Origin: Kiritimatiellia bacterium
Lineage (GTDB): Bacteria > Verrucomicrobiota > Kiritimatiellia > RFP12 > UBA1067
Direction: 5' to 3'
Assembly: GCA_017403825.1 (NCBI GenBank)
Contig: JAFRDO010000051.1
Location: 1-43,646 of the forward strand
DNA length: 43,646 bases
This document shows, piece after piece, positions 8,901 to 16,903 of the stretch. The stretch's first letter is position 1. Each line of letters opens with the position of its first letter. A program made the position numbers and the translations under genes. The notes under the pieces were generated by a model that had not been told where the DNA came from, did not search any database, and worked only from the letters and a program-made list of their open reading frames with translations.

Positions 8901-9698
8901 TTATCTGATCGGCGCACAAATACGAAGCTCTATCTTGTCAGTCGTGTACACGAGGTGGAAGTCGGGATGTTCCCAAAGATACGATGCGGGCAAAAATGGG
9001 GTGGGACGTCCTTTCTCTATGATGGCCTTGAGCGGTGCTGTCTGCTCCTTGAAACAGGCGAGTAGCAGGCACTTCTTCGCGGCAAGTATCGGCGCCATCC
9101 CCATTGTTGCCGCATAGCGTGGCACGAGCGAGCTGTCGCCGCCAGCCGTGAGTGCCGTGTTCTGTTCTATCGTCTCCTTGGAGAGCGGAAGCACCCGGGT
9201 CGGGAGAGCAGCGAACGCTTCTTCCGAAATCTCGTCTTCGCACATCGGCTCGTTGAACGCGATATGTCCGTTGAAGCCGATTCCGAGAAGCTGGAGATGA
9301 AGTCCGCCCGCAGCCGCAATCGCCGGGTCGTATGCGTCCGGCATGGCGGGGTCTGGAAAGTGCGCGTTCTCCTCGCGGAAGCCGAGCGCAGGATCGAACT
9401 TTGCAAACAGGTTTTCGTGCATGTACTTCCAGTAGGAAAGCGGATGGTCATGCAGGACAGCGCTCTTGCCGTCAAGCGAATATTCGTCGAGGTTCCATGT
9501 CGAGAGAAGCGAAAGGTCGGATCGCGCTGTGTTGAACTTCTCTGCAATCTGTGCATATAGTTCGATCATAGTGTTTCCTGTGGCCAGCCCGAGATTATAG
9601 CGTTCGCCGCGGGAAAGATGCGCCATCGCGTCGTCAAAGATTATCGAAGCGCCAATGGCGCTCATCGCACCGTAGTCTTTTGCCGATTCAAATTTCAT
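8901..9698 (-). CDS. nagB: Glucosamine-6-phosphate deaminase/isomerase
   Basis: A 265-residue cytoplasmic enzyme; GGAGAAGG sits upstream of ATG 9698. Family motifs are complete: LGLATGNTMIELY (phosphate-binding loop), STWNLDEYSL and GIGFNGHIAFNEP, matching the NagB sequences that carry the ring-opening and catalytic acid residues. It converts GlcN-6-P to fructose-6-P and ammonia. It is the only cytoplasmic enzyme in an operon of secreted proteins, which ties the operon to amino sugars released by the GH20. No nagA, kinase or transporter is present here, so those steps must be encoded elsewhere. It lies 16 bases after the beta-helix gene. Confidence 0.93.
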   Translation of the reverse strand: MKFESAKDYGAMSAIGASIIFDDAMAHLSRGERYNLGLATGNTMIELYAQIAEKFNTARSDLSLLSTWNLDEYSLDGKSAVLHDHPLSYWKYMHENLFAKFDPALGFREENAHFPDPAMPDAYDPAIAAAGGLHLQLLGIGFNGHIAFNEPMCEDEISEEAFAALPTRVLPLSKETIEQNTALTAGGDSSLVPRYAATMGMAPILAAKKCLLLACFKEQTAPLKAIIEKGRPTPFLPASYLWEHPDFHLVYTTDKIELRICAPIR

Positions 9699-9714
9699 TT
9701 GCCTTCTCCATATT

Positions 9715-11757
9715 TTATTTCTGTGTCGCGTTTCTGAGGGAAACCTGCGTCATCACCCGGGCGTCGAACTTGCAACCGTCGATTTCGATGCCGCGCATCG
9801 GCGAAGCCAGGTCCTTCGACCATTTTGTCTTCGTCTTGTCGCACATCCGTATCCACGACGAGATGCCAGTTCCGCAGTCCGAGAAACGGCAGTTCCGGAT
9901 CAGCGCGTTGTAGGGCGGCGGACCTTCCATGTAGTCCCCCAGCGCCCCAAGCCTTATGCTAGAATCGCGAATGTGTCCGAACGAACAGTTCTCGACAAGC
10001 AGGCACGGCGACTGGAGGACAAGCCCCGCAAGGCGGCCGTTCCTGATCGTACAGCCAGAGACAATTGTTCCCACGCCGAATTGCCGGGGAAAATAGAGGA
10101 ACTGGCCATCCGTCGCCTTCGCGGGAAGCGGCGATGTGAAGCGAACGGTGCGATACCAGCCGTCGGGGCGGTAGAATGGCTCGCTCTCCGAGCCAACCGT
10201 GCCGAGGCCGAGATACTGGGCGGTCCACGAGTCGGCGAACGAGGCAACCGAGCCCGTCCGGATGGGGCCGCCGTCGCGCCGCACAATCTCGTCAGGACGG
10301 TCCGTGCGCTTGACCGGTATCGCGTAAGTCCGTGCGTTAAAGCCGTCGTCGCACATCGACTCGAACTGGCAACCGACGAGAATAGACCCCGGCGGGGTGA
10401 AGCAGGCGTCCGCGTTGCTGGCGAGAAGATGTCCGTCGGGCGGGAAGTCCCGGCAGCGGCAATATACGGTGCCGCGAGAGCGCAACCCGTTGAAGGCGCT
10501 CGACCGGCTCGTCCTCACCCACACGTCCTCCACCGTGCAGTGGAAGCTGAAGGCAATGTGCATCGCCCCGTGCGAGTTGGCGCGGTTGGGTATGACGATT
10601 CTATGGCCGGCCCGCGCGGACTCAAGGCAGCTGCGGTAGGTCTTGCCGTTGAACGAGAGCTTCCAGCGGCCGTCGTCAAGCTTCTCGTAATGACGCTCCG
10701 GTCCCCAGTTCAGGAACGCGACATCCCGGATGAACTGTCCTTTCTCGTCGAAGAGAGCCCCAAAGCACTCGCGGTTGCTGGACTTCTCGAAGCGGTTAGG
10801 CGTCCAGCTTTCGTCGTCCGGCGTCAGCGAGCCAGGCGCGAGACGCACAACGCCCGTAAATGTCTTCGGGTCATACTCCTCTAAAACGCCCTCTATGTAC
10901 GGAAGCCGCTCCAAGGAGAGATCGAAGCCGCTGACTTTGCAGTTGCGGCAATTGAGCAGCATGAAAGGCCGGTCGCGAAGCCCCGTGACGAGAAAGGTGT
11001 TCGTAGGCCCGTCGCCCTCGATCCGGCAATTTGCAAGCGAATCGAATACGCAGTAGCCGTGCAGCACCCACGGATCGCCGCAGCTGGCGCCGTTCCAGAG
11101 CTTCATCGGCTTAAGCGTGCGCGGCGTGTTCAGGCGGTACTTGCCGGACGGTATCCGCAGCACGGATGGCTTTCCTCCGAGCGCCCGGACCGCCTCGCAT
11201 GCCCTTGCAAACGCGGCAGAATCGTCGCCTGATCCGTCGCCGCGTGCGCCGAAATCGCGCACGTTCAGCACAATCGGGCGATTTTCGGGCCGTGGCGCGT
11301 CGCGCCAGCACGCTAAAGATTCCTCTATCAGGCCGTTGACCTCTTCCGCGTCTGCAAGCGACTGCGCGGCGAAGCAGAGTCCGTCAACGTCACCGCGACT
11401 GAGTTCGGCCTCGGCAAAGCCGATCGCCCGGTTGCGGAGGAAGCGTCGCCTGTCGATGCAGAAGCGGACGAGTTCGTCCACGTTCGTTCCGCCGAACGCG
11501 GACGCGATTGCCGCGTCTATCTGGTCTGCGTTGCGGTGGCATGCCTGTATCTTGGCTTTAAGCGCGATCGCGACTTCCTGCCGTTTTTCCACGGGCACGG
11601 CCGTCTCGTCAAAAGGGGGCGGCACGGATGCGCTTTCTGCCAGCACCAGCCAGCCCGCCAGCACCACCGCAACTGCAATCATCCACGAAACCGCTGCTGT
11701 TTGGCGGTAGGGCGGTCGCGGGGCGCCCGCCCTGCCATATTCCGCAATCCGCTCCAA
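9715..11757 (-). CDS. Pectate-lyase-superfamily beta-helix protein (membrane-anchored or secreted)
   Basis: About 680 residues from TTG 11757, five bases after the SUMF stop. ATG 11682 is the alternative, but it would leave a signal sequence with no positive residue, whereas the TTG start gives an arginine-rich N-region before the hydrophobic segment MIAVAVVLAGWLVLAES, so I prefer TTG with translational coupling. About residues 160-200 have the pectate_lyase_3 hallmark VRDFGARGDGSGDDSAAFARA. The rest shows parallel beta-helix turns (NCRIEGDG, NCRNCKVSGFDLSLE, GTIVSGCTIRNGRLAGLVLQ, ENCSFGHIRDSSIRLGALG), typical of polygalacturonases and epimerases. The substrate is not readable. Operon position argues for a lyase or hydrolase acting on the same glycan as the GH20. 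Confidence 0.8.
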   Translation of the reverse strand: MERIAEYGRAGAPRPPYRQTAAVSWMIAVAVVLAGWLVLAESASVPPPFDETAVPVEKRQEVAIALKAKIQACHRNADQIDAAIASAFGGTNVDELVRFCIDRRRFLRNRAIGFAEAELSRGDVDGLCFAAQSLADAEEVNGLIEESLACWRDAPRPENRPIVLNVRDFGARGDGSGDDSAAFARACEAVRALGGKPSVLRIPSGKYRLNTPRTLKPMKLWNGASCGDPWVLHGYCVFDSLANCRIEGDGPTNTFLVTGLRDRPFMLLNCRNCKVSGFDLSLERLPYIEGVLEEYDPKTFTGVVRLAPGSLTPDDESWTPNRFEKSSNRECFGALFDEKGQFIRDVAFLNWGPERHYEKLDDGRWKLSFNGKTYRSCLESARAGHRIVIPNRANSHGAMHIAFSFHCTVEDVWVRTSRSSAFNGLRSRGTVYCRCRDFPPDGHLLASNADACFTPPGSILVGCQFESMCDDGFNARTYAIPVKRTDRPDEIVRRDGGPIRTGSVASFADSWTAQYLGLGTVGSESEPFYRPDGWYRTVRFTSPLPAKATDGQFLYFPRQFGVGTIVSGCTIRNGRLAGLVLQSPCLLVENCSFGHIRDSSIRLGALGDYMEGPPPYNALIRNCRFSDCGTGISSWIRMCDKTKTKWSKDLASPMRGIEIDGCKFDARVMTQVSLRNATQK

Positions 11758-11762
11758 TGCGA

Positions 11763-13049
11763 CTACCGCAGCCCAGCGGTACAGACGACGCGGAAACCAG
11801 CGATGTCGAGGCGGTTGTCTGCTGGTATCTCGGCACGATACGCCGATCGACAGTCTCCTGCGTTGCGTTTCCAACACCCACCCCGAACCACGCGGTTTCC
11901 GCCCGACTGCCCAGACAGCGTCTCCGCAGGGGTTGAGGGATTGATGTTCACCATGCCGTCGTACGCTGTGATGTTGGCCTCACTCCAGTCGAGACACCAT
12001 TCAAACACATTGCCGTGCATGTCATAGATGTCCCAGTCGTTCGGAGCGTACGAGCCGACGACCGCCGTGCCGGCCTCCGCCCCGCCGTTGTTAATGTACC
12101 GCCCTAGCAAGTTCAGGTTTTCGTCAGTGTTTGCGTTCATGACGGCAGAGCCGTCGCCCCACTTCGTGCTGCCATTGCCAGCGCGGGCGGCGAACTCCCA
12201 CTGTGCCTCAGAAGGCAGATCGAAAACGATTCCTGTCTTCGTGTGCAACTTGCCAAGGAAAGAGTTGGTGTTTGGGTCGGCAGGCCAGTTGTGCGAGGTG
12301 TCAGCCGTCGTGGAGTTGTTGGAGTTGCGGATTTCGTTATAGCACACTTTTTCCACAGGTCGCATCGCGTGCTTAAAGCTGGATGGCGAGAGGTAGCTTG
12401 GCTGGATCAAATCCCATTGAGCCTGTGTCACTGGATACACGCCAATATAGTAGTTGTTCGTGAGCGTGACCTGATGAGTGGCCTCATTCCCGCCGCGTGA
12501 TGTCTCCTGCGCAGTCGAACCCATTGTCCACATCACGTCCTTTGCCATTATCTTGCGCATAAGGAGCATTGTCATCTTGTAGAGGTCGTTCGTCACGCCT
12601 CCCGGTACGAAGTCGGCCGAAGGGTAGTATTTCTGCGTATTCTGCTGGGCTCCATCGGACACATCTACCGCCATATAGTCGGGAGTGTTGTCGAGCGCCC
12701 ATGCCGTCACGACGGCGCGTATGCCGCTCATAGGAATCTGGTGGTCGGCCCAGCAGGTCGTCGCGTTCCACCTGATCCTGTGCGAGCCGGTCGCGACCAC
12801 CTTCCACACGTCGCCCTGTGCGCCTGAGACGGCCGGTCCGCCGATGGACGCCCATGCTCCGCCTGTCGCGTTCGTCTGTATGTCGAGCGTGATGACGGCA
12901 CTGGCCGCAGAAAGGTTGTAGTTGATTATGGCGTCGCCGTTGGCGTTTTGCGACATGCTCACGTCCGACACTTGCGGAGCGGGCACGCTGGCGCAGAGAG
13001 AAAGGGCGGCTCCAGCCGTCGCAATCGTAAGAATGGCCTTGCAGTTCAT
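11763..13049 (-). CDS. Secreted Ig-like/SUMF (formylglycine-generating-enzyme-like) protein
   Basis: 428 residues from ATG 13049 (AAAGGAA upstream); signal peptide MNCKAILTIATAGAALSLCA. Residues about 20-125 form an Ig-like domain shared with three paralogues at the right end of the window. About 150-425 are a SUMF1/FGE fold: WTMGSTAQETSRGGNEATHQ, LPSEAQWEFAARAG, DMHGNVFEWCLDW and a final RVVRGGCWKRNAGDCRSAYR. True FGEs need two cysteines close to a GGS motif in that last segment; here the cysteines are spaced differently (GGC...DCRS), so sulfatase-activating activity is doubtful. A binding or lectin-like role is inferred. It follows a small secreted protein gene after 32 bases. Confidence 0.85.
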   Translation of the reverse strand: MNCKAILTIATAGAALSLCASVPAPQVSDVSMSQNANGDAIINYNLSAASAVITLDIQTNATGGAWASIGGPAVSGAQGDVWKVVATGSHRIRWNATTCWADHQIPMSGIRAVVTAWALDNTPDYMAVDVSDGAQQNTQKYYPSADFVPGGVTNDLYKMTMLLMRKIMAKDVMWTMGSTAQETSRGGNEATHQVTLTNNYYIGVYPVTQAQWDLIQPSYLSPSSFKHAMRPVEKVCYNEIRNSNNSTTADTSHNWPADPNTNSFLGKLHTKTGIVFDLPSEAQWEFAARAGNGSTKWGDGSAVMNANTDENLNLLGRYINNGGAEAGTAVVGSYAPNDWDIYDMHGNVFEWCLDWSEANITAYDGMVNINPSTPAETLSGQSGGNRVVRGGCWKRNAGDCRSAYRAEIPADNRLDIAGFRVVCTAGLR

Positions 13050-13081
13050 TGTTTGGTTCCTTTTGGTGTTGTGTTGAAAGT

Positions 13082-13366
13082 TCAGTGAATGATGATGCAC
13101 ATTCCATGTATGGGGCATTCGCCGTCTGACACCGCCCACGTGAGATAGCGCGGCTCGATGTCGGCGGACGGCGACGCGCTTGCAGACACGGCGTCGGCGC
13201 CGGACATCGCCTCGGCAGTCTGATTATTGTACCAGAAGCGGTATTTGACGGTAACGCCGTCGCTTTCATATTGTATCTCGTTGCCGTAGACGTCCGTATC
13301 GGCGAATACGGCTGCCGCCGCAAGCGCTGCTGCGGCCGCGAGAATTGTTCCGCACAGTGTTCTCAT
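13082..13366 (-). CDS. Small secreted protein of unknown function preceding a SUMF gene
   Basis: 94 residues; the start ATG overlaps the upstream gene's stop as ATGA (13363-13366), with GAAAGGGAAA upstream. The signal peptide (MRTLCGTILAAAAALAAAAV) is a variant of the one on the GH20 and DUF1080 proteins. The mature part of about 70 residues has no family I recognise. It ends CPIHGMCIIIH, a short hydrophobic tail similar to the ends of three other proteins in the window. A second small secreted protein (40234-40464) also sits immediately before a SUMF gene, so the pairing looks meaningful. It may instead be a truncated relic of a larger protein. Confidence 0.65.
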   Translation of the reverse strand: MRTLCGTILAAAAALAAAAVFADTDVYGNEIQYESDGVTVKYRFWYNNQTAEAMSGADAVSASASPSADIEPRYLTWAVSDGECPIHGMCIIIH

Positions 13367-15504
13367 TTTGTTTCCCTTTCTCCTTTTGGATTGATTTCGA
13401 TTGTTTCCAGCGGCGCGAGGGTGCGCGTTTCGGCGCGGCCGTCGGCGTAGGTGATCTTGAGTTCCGACGGCTCGCGCCGCCAGTTGGAAGCAAAGCCGAT
13501 GCGCTCGCCCTTCGCATTCTCCCAGAACGACGTCAGAACCTCGGTTGTCTCGACGCTCCCCGATTCCCATCCCTCGTAATCGACCTTTGCAGGGCGCGAT
13601 TCGCATCTGACGAACGGACGTATCATCTTGCCTTCAAGCAGGAACGAAGGGTGTTTCTTCCTTATGGCGTTAAGTTTCTTCACAAGAGAAAGGAGGCCAT
13701 CACGCTCCGGGAACGCCTCGTTCCAGAGGGACGGCCATCCGCAGACGGCCTCGCCGCTGTCGTTGAGGACGAGCGAGAACATGTCGCCGTTGTGGAAGCC
13801 GCTCGTCCATCGCCAAAAGGCATCCATGCGCTTCTTCATTCCGCATTGATTGCCTGTGAAATTGCACATCCATTCGTGGAACACGAACGCCGAACCCGGA
13901 ACCGGCCGACCGAAGTACATAAGCCCCGGCATCGGCCTTACGTCGCTGTACGGAAGATATGGTACGTATGGGGTCGCCGCCGTCTGCTCGCAGCCGAACA
14001 CCATTCCGTTCCCCGCCTCGACGAGCCGCTTCTGCAGGGCGACCATCGCATCGACTGCCCACGCTCCGGGAATCGGCGGGTGATTGTGGTGCTTCGCGTA
14101 GCAGAGAAGCCACCCGCCGCCCATGTTCTGGTCGAAGAACTGGCTGTAGTCGATGCCGAAACGCGAGAGCTTCGCAGCTTCCGCCACAACTTCACCAACG
14201 CACCAGTCGTCCGCAAGGCACATGTCGTAACCGAGCTTCGTCGAGTCGAATCCGTTGAGGATGCATGTGGCAATCTGGCCTTTCGGCCCGCGCATCATGT
14301 GGCGGCCGAGATGTTCGTCCTCGAAACGCTGCTCCAGAGAGTACGACGGCACGATGGCGCTTATCTGCGTCCAGGCCGTGCCGGAGCAATAGACGCCCAA
14401 GAGATCGCCGCGCGCGTGGAGCGCATCGCGGAACTTGGCGAGCTCCTCTTCGCCGCCGAAAGGAGGCCACACGTAGGGCGGCGCCCAGGGTGCCGTTCCC
14501 TCCCAGTGCATCAGAAGCGCCATGATCCTTGAATTAAGCAGCTTTCCGTACTTCTCCACTATCGGCATTGCGTTGACATAGGGGAACAAACGGTTTGGCT
14601 TCATGTCCCGTCCGTGGTCGCGGCCGTATCCGCGGACGGGATAGATGAGATTGACGGGAGAATCATACATCCATTTCGGGCGGGTCGGCGTCTTCGCGAA
14701 TTCAGGCAGCGCACGCACCCAATCGCGATAGATTTCGCAGGCCTCCATCCAACCGCCTGCATAAGGACGGAGCGAATAGTGGAACTTCGGACGCCACGCG
14801 CCGTCTTTGTCCAGGTCGCCGCAGAAAGTCTGGAGCGTCAGCCGCACGGTCTTGCCGTCAACTTGTTCCCAGTCGACCGCTTTGGGCGTATGGCGGTCGT
14901 CAACGGCGGAGAAGTAGAGTCCGCATCCGTCCTTGTACGCCGCCATGAACTGCATCTGGGCAAGGCCGGGATAGAGCGAGTTTCCGCCGGGAGGGGCGAA
15001 CCGTTCCCTATATCCAACCGGACGATAATGATGCGCGAACTTCGTCACCTCGATTCCGTCCCATTCGGGCCAGAAGAGCTTCCTGTCCGGCGAAATGCAG
15101 ACCTGCGGGCCGTCGAACCATTCGAGGAGCATGCCGGCAGGGATGCCCTCTACGGAGGGTCTGAAGCGAAACTCGCCGTCGGCGGCGGTTATTTCCATCC
15201 GAACAACAAGACCGTTGCTGTGGTGCCACACGAGATGGCCACTGTCGCACGAAAAGGCGAAGCCGGTCGACTTGAGGCGCGTCGGTTCGCCCTTGCCGTC
15301 GAGAAACTGAAGGGTGAACGCTTCGGCTGCCGCGACGACGCGTTCAACGCCGTCAAGGGCGACGAGCGACTCGACCGCGCCGTTCGCATCGGCGAGCCGA
15401 AGCGTCGCCCCGCCGGACTTGAACTCAATAGACGCAGGCGCGGCGAAAGCGAACGCCGTCGCCAAGGCAAATGCAACCGATTTATGGCCAATCGTCCCCG
15501 TCAT
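13363..15504 (-). CDS. Secreted DUF6259-type glycoside-hydrolase-like protein
   Basis: 713 residues, first gene of the minus-strand operon. Residues 1-22 are a signal peptide. An N-terminal beta-sandwich (about 25-240) is followed by a TIM-barrel-like region with the motifs MALLMHWEGTAPWAPPYVWPP, FGIDYSQFFDQNMGGGW and GMVFGCEQTAATPY, then a C-terminal beta domain. The order and the FDQ / GCE acidic motifs resemble DUF6259 and the alpha-galactosidase-like GH36/GH101 relatives, so FDQN (Asp) and GCEQ (Glu) are the candidate catalytic residues; this is inference. The -10 hexamer ends 8 bases before the ATG, implying a leaderless transcript. Confidence 0.7.
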   Translation of the reverse strand: MTGTIGHKSVAFALATAFAFAAPASIEFKSGGATLRLADANGAVESLVALDGVERVVAAAEAFTLQFLDGKGEPTRLKSTGFAFSCDSGHLVWHHSNGLVVRMEITAADGEFRFRPSVEGIPAGMLLEWFDGPQVCISPDRKLFWPEWDGIEVTKFAHHYRPVGYRERFAPPGGNSLYPGLAQMQFMAAYKDGCGLYFSAVDDRHTPKAVDWEQVDGKTVRLTLQTFCGDLDKDGAWRPKFHYSLRPYAGGWMEACEIYRDWVRALPEFAKTPTRPKWMYDSPVNLIYPVRGYGRDHGRDMKPNRLFPYVNAMPIVEKYGKLLNSRIMALLMHWEGTAPWAPPYVWPPFGGEEELAKFRDALHARGDLLGVYCSGTAWTQISAIVPSYSLEQRFEDEHLGRHMMRGPKGQIATCILNGFDSTKLGYDMCLADDWCVGEVVAEAAKLSRFGIDYSQFFDQNMGGGWLLCYAKHHNHPPIPGAWAVDAMVALQKRLVEAGNGMVFGCEQTAATPYVPYLPYSDVRPMPGLMYFGRPVPGSAFVFHEWMCNFTGNQCGMKKRMDAFWRWTSGFHNGDMFSLVLNDSGEAVCGWPSLWNEAFPERDGLLSLVKKLNAIRKKHPSFLLEGKMIRPFVRCESRPAKVDYEGWESGSVETTEVLTSFWENAKGERIGFASNWRREPSELKITYADGRAETRTLAPLETIEINPKGERETK

Positions 15505-15511
15505 GCCGCAA

Positions 15512-15541
15512 ATCTTACCACAGGCTTCCGTCGGCGGTCAA
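15512..15541 (-). promoter_or_regulatory. Promoter of the seven-gene minus-strand glycan operon
   Basis: On the minus strand: TTGACC (15541-15536), 18-base spacer, then an extended -10 TGGTAAGAT whose hexamer ends at 15512, eight bases before the ATG at 15504. Both elements are good matches to the housekeeping sigma consensus. The spacing leaves essentially no 5' UTR. A 6-bp inverted repeat AATAAA-TTG-TTTATT (15569-15583) lies between this promoter and the divergent one. Confidence 0.6.
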
Positions 15542-15596
15542 TGGCAGAACATGGTTTATAAAGCAAGAAATAAATTGTTTATTGAGCAACACATAT

Positions 15597-15625
15597 TTGC
15601 GGGCCTGATGCTGTTGTGGTATAAT
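15597..15625 (+). promoter_or_regulatory. Promoter of the Y1/SLOG gene
   Basis: TTGCGG (15597-15602), a 17-base spacer ending in TGG, and TATAAT (15620-15625). The expected transcription start is at about 15632, giving a leader of about 12-15 bases with a weak AGAGG box. Confidence 0.65.
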
Positions 15626-15643
15626 ACGAAACCAAGAGGCTCA

Positions 15644-16897
15644 ATGATGGAAACGGCGAGACACGACCTGCAGCTAGGCTGGCACTATGACGAAGACACA
15701 GGCGCGATAATGCGCGACGTGATACATCGCATGGGCCGGCGTTGCTTCAGATGGGATTACTGCGGCAAGGGAACCTACATGATAACGATGACGCTTGCCG
15801 ACAGGTCGAAGCCTCTTTTCGGGCGGCTAGCCGGCGAAAGCGCAGAGACCGCAGCCATTGAACCGAGCGAGCTTGGCCGGGCTGTCGACGCGCATCTTCG
15901 GCGCATCGGCGAATTTACGCCCGAGATAGAACTTCTTGGGGCGCAGCTCATGCCCGAGCATCTTCACGCGGTGCTGCGGGTAAAGCGGCGAATGGCCAAG
16001 CCTCTGGGGCTTGCTCTTCGCGGTTTCAAGGGCGGGGCGTCGCAACTCTTCTGGCGGTTGACACCGCCAGAAGAGACTCGGCGATCGCTCGCCGAGCGCA
16101 CAGATGGCGAGCAAACAGCTAAACGCAACAGCGAGCGCACAGGCAAAGAGCGCAAGCCGCCGCTGTTCGCCGATGGCTACGTCGACAACATACTTGGCGA
16201 CGAACAGGCGATCGAAGGCGCCATTCGCTACTTGGCCGACAACCCTCGCCGCCTTTGGGAGAAGCGCGCCCACCCAGAGCTTTTCAAGGTTTTGCGGGAG
16301 GTGAAACTCGCGCTTCGCAGCGCGAGCGCAACGGCGAGCGCGCCCGCCGTGCCAACGGCGGGTTTATTCTCCGCTATCGGCAATCTCGCGCTTCTCGACG
16401 CGCCCAACGTCTTTCAGGTTCAATGCTCACGCTCTTTCTTCGAGTATCGACGCGCCACGGACGGCTCGCTTCTCAAAGACGCGCCGCCAGCCGTCGAAAC
16501 GCGTGAATTCATCGAAAAGCGCGACGGCTTTCTCGAAGCCGCCGAACATGGCGCAGTTCTCCTCTCGCCATGCATCAGCCACGGCGAGCGTGAAATCGCC
16601 CGTCTCGCGTTCGAAAAGGGCCTAAAGGTGATAATCCTCGCCAACAAGGGCTTCAACCCGCTCTACAAACCGGGCGGGCGGCTCTTCGACCAGTGCGCCG
16701 GCGGCAACCTCCTGATGCTCGCGCCCTCCGCTTGGCCCTATGTTCCAGGCGAGAAGAAAATGACGCGCGTCGACGCCTGCGTCCTGAACCGCATCGGCCA
16801 ATGGCTCTCGGGGGCGGGCGCAGTGGAGATAAAATACCGCGGCGTGGAGCCGAGCCAAGTCGATAGCCTCGCACGCGCAGCGCTGAAAGCGGATTAA
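15644..16897 (+). CDS. Y1 (HUH) transposase-like protein fused to a DprA/SLOG-like domain
   Basis: About 417 residues from ATG 15644 (15647 also possible). The N-terminal half resembles REP-associated tyrosine transposases: GTYMITMTLADRSKPLFG, then the metal-binding HUH-type pair in MPEHLHAVL, RGFKGGASQLFWRL, and the tyrosine helix AIRYLADNPRRLW. After a linker comes FSAIGNLALLD and then a Rossmann-like segment (about 300-400) with VLLSPCISHGEREIARLAFE, VIILANKGFNPLYKPGG and GGNLLMLAPSAWPY, similar to DprA/SLOG folds. From memory, proteins of this architecture occur in Bacteroidota and relatives; their function is not established. Two linker regions carry perfect DNA hairpins and arginine/serine-rich insertions. 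No terminal repeats or target duplications are visible, so it may be domesticated. An AraC regulator follows after 6 bases. Confidence 0.75.
   Translation: MMETARHDLQLGWHYDEDTGAIMRDVIHRMGRRCFRWDYCGKGTYMITMTLADRSKPLFGRLAGESAETAAIEPSELGRAVDAHLRRIGEFTPEIELLGAQLMPEHLHAVLRVKRRMAKPLGLALRGFKGGASQLFWRLTPPEETRRSLAERTDGEQTAKRNSERTGKERKPPLFADGYVDNILGDEQAIEGAIRYLADNPRRLWEKRAHPELFKVLREVKLALRSASATASAPAVPTAGLFSAIGNLALLDAPNVFQVQCSRSFFEYRRATDGSLLKDAPPAVETREFIEKRDGFLEAAEHGAVLLSPCISHGEREIARLAFEKGLKVIILANKGFNPLYKPGGRLFDQCAGGNLLMLAPSAWPYVPGEKKMTRVDACVLNRIGQWLSGAGAVEIKYRGVEPSQVDSLARAALKAD
16046..16096 (+). repeat. Two adjacent perfect inverted repeats inside the Y1/SLOG gene
   Basis: First hairpin: CTCTTCTGGCGG (16046-16057), six-base loop TTGACA, CCGCCAGAAGAG (16064-16075), a perfect 12-bp stem. 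One base later: CTCGGCGA (16077-16084), loop TCGC, TCGCCGAG (16089-16096), a perfect 8-bp stem. They fall in a roughly 30-codon stretch that has no counterpart in the usual transposase core. An 11-base direct repeat CGAGCGCACAG follows (16093-16103 and 16132-16142). Confidence 0.9.
16343..16362 (+). repeat. Perfect 8-bp hairpin in the interdomain linker of the Y1/SLOG gene
   Basis: CCCGCCGT (16343-16350), loop GCCA, ACGGCGGG (16355-16362). It encodes part of the alanine/serine-rich linker between the transposase-like and SLOG-like halves, next to repeated GCGAGCGC words. Confidence 0.85.
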
Positions 16898-16903
16898 CGC
16901 ACC

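Noticed and set aside
11763..13049. Functional formylglycine-generating enzyme activating a sulfatase
   Set aside because: Cysteine spacing in the last segment does not match the FGE active site, and no sulfatase gene is present nearby.
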